A stretch of DNA of 5,760 nt from Candidatus Fonsibacter lacus (lineage in GTDB: Bacteria > Pseudomonadota > Alphaproteobacteria > Pelagibacterales > Pelagibacteraceae): assembly GCA_010021145.1 (NCBI GenBank), contig RGRP01000053.1, positions 1 through 5,760 of the forward strand, in the 5' to 3' direction. The notes beneath the pieces are model-generated. The model searched no databases. It had not been told where the DNA came from and worked only from the letters and a program-made list of their open reading frames with translations. The number at the start of each line of letters is the position of its first letter. Positions within the stretch are counted from its first letter, which is position 1. Both the position numbers and the translations under genes were made by a program. This document shows positions 5,323 to 5,760 of this stretch, in pieces.

Positions 5323-5760
5323 TTATAATTTTTTAATACGTTTAACACACAATAGTGGCAATTTAGATTTTGAATATATTCTTTTTATTGTTTCTTTTAT
5401 TCCCATAATAACTACTTTTTTTCTGGCACCAAAAGCATGTACTAATTTTTTATTATTTAATGCAATAGCAACATGGCCTTTCCAGAATAATAAATCCCCC
5501 TTTTTAATATTATTGATTGAAATTTTTTTTTTAAAAAATTTTTTTTGATCTTTAGAGTCTCTTGGGCAATATATATTATTAAATTTTAACAATTCTTGAA
5601 CCAAAGCAGAGCAATCTAATCCTTTAGGACTGTTGCCTCCCCATAAATATTTTGTGTTAAGAAATAATCGGACATTATCAAGAAAATGTTTGCTTTTAAA
5701 ATTTATCGGCTTAACATTTTTTTTTAAAATCCAACCAATTTTTGTTTGAATAAAATTATT
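5323..5760 (-). CDS. C40 (NlpC/P60) cysteine peptidase, N-terminus beyond the window
   Basis: NlpC/P60 enzymes are papain-like cysteine peptidases that typically cleave peptidoglycan stem peptides, often gamma-D-glutamyl bonds. The open frame runs to the window edge, giving 145 visible residues. YLWGGNSPKGLDCSALVQ carries the nucleophile Cys (codon 5611-5613). KKGDLLFWKGHVAIAL carries the catalytic His (5473-5475), and LVHAFG supplies the third His (5437-5439), so the usual C-H-H triad is intact. The visible upstream part (IGWILKKNVKP) may be the end of an N-terminal SH3-like domain, as in alphaproteobacterial relatives, but too little is shown to be sure. An apparent TTG start at 5604 lies just after the nucleophile and cannot be the real one. 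Whether a signal peptide is present lies outside the window. The helicase follows 117 bp downstream; no terminator is visible between them. Confidence 0.9.
   Translation of the reverse strand, partial: NNFIQTKIGWILKKNVKPINFKSKHFLDNVRLFLNTKYLWGGNSPKGLDCSALVQELLKFNNIYCPRDSKDQKKFFKKKISINNIKKGDLLFWKGHVAIALNNKKLVHAFGARKKVVIMGIKETIKRIYSKSKLPLLCVKRIKKL

Noticed and set aside
5150..5548. Plus-strand 132-codon ORF across the helicase start and peptidase
   Set aside because: It overlaps two well-supported minus-strand genes, shows no family motif and has only shadow composition.
5323..5604. Peptidase starting at the TTG at 5604
   Set aside because: This would remove the catalytic Cys at 5611-5613, which is in frame directly upstream along with the conserved WGG motif.

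Overview
The window looks like ordinary chromosome from a very A+T-rich, gene-dense alphaproteobacterium. The best guess is SAR11/Pelagibacterales or a similarly streamlined marine lineage. This rests on the extreme A/T bias, Lys/Asn/Ile-rich proteins, short intergenic gaps, a tRNA with encoded CCA, and the order Suv3-like helicase - fdxA - carD, which I know as a recurring alphaproteobacterial neighbourhood. I saw no mobile element, CRISPR array, rRNA or phage gene.

Layout. Bases 1-977 (+) hold the 3' part of an AMP-forming long-chain acyl-CoA synthetase. A tRNA-Arg with anticodon CCU (980-1056, -) converges on it. A 213-bp gap (1057-1269) holds inverted repeats and a possible promoter. It leads into a very small gene (1270-1368, +) for a 32-residue protein in which 22 residues are Lys or Arg. 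A strong hairpin terminator (about 1386-1424) separates this gene from carD and can serve both. The rest lies on the minus strand. Read in transcription order it is: a C40 (NlpC/P60) peptidase cut by the window end (5760-5323), a Suv3-like helicase (5205-2704), a seven-iron ferredoxin fdxA (2626-2285) and a CarD/CdnL-type RNA polymerase-binding regulator (2240-1422).

How the genes relate. The synthetase activates fatty acids. The peptidase probably trims peptidoglycan stem peptides or similar substrates. The helicase, ferredoxin and CarD lie in one direction with gaps of 77 and 44 bp, so they could be co-transcribed, though weak promoter-like sites precede helicase and carD. CarD and the tiny basic protein both look like nucleic-acid-binding proteins and converge on one shared terminator.

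The points most worth a second look are the 32-residue poly-basic protein with its structured leader, the AT-hook-like motif in a long Lys-rich N-terminal extension of CarD, and the absence of the S4-domain gene that usually sits between helicase and fdxA. I do not see convincing evidence for a wholly new multi-gene system.
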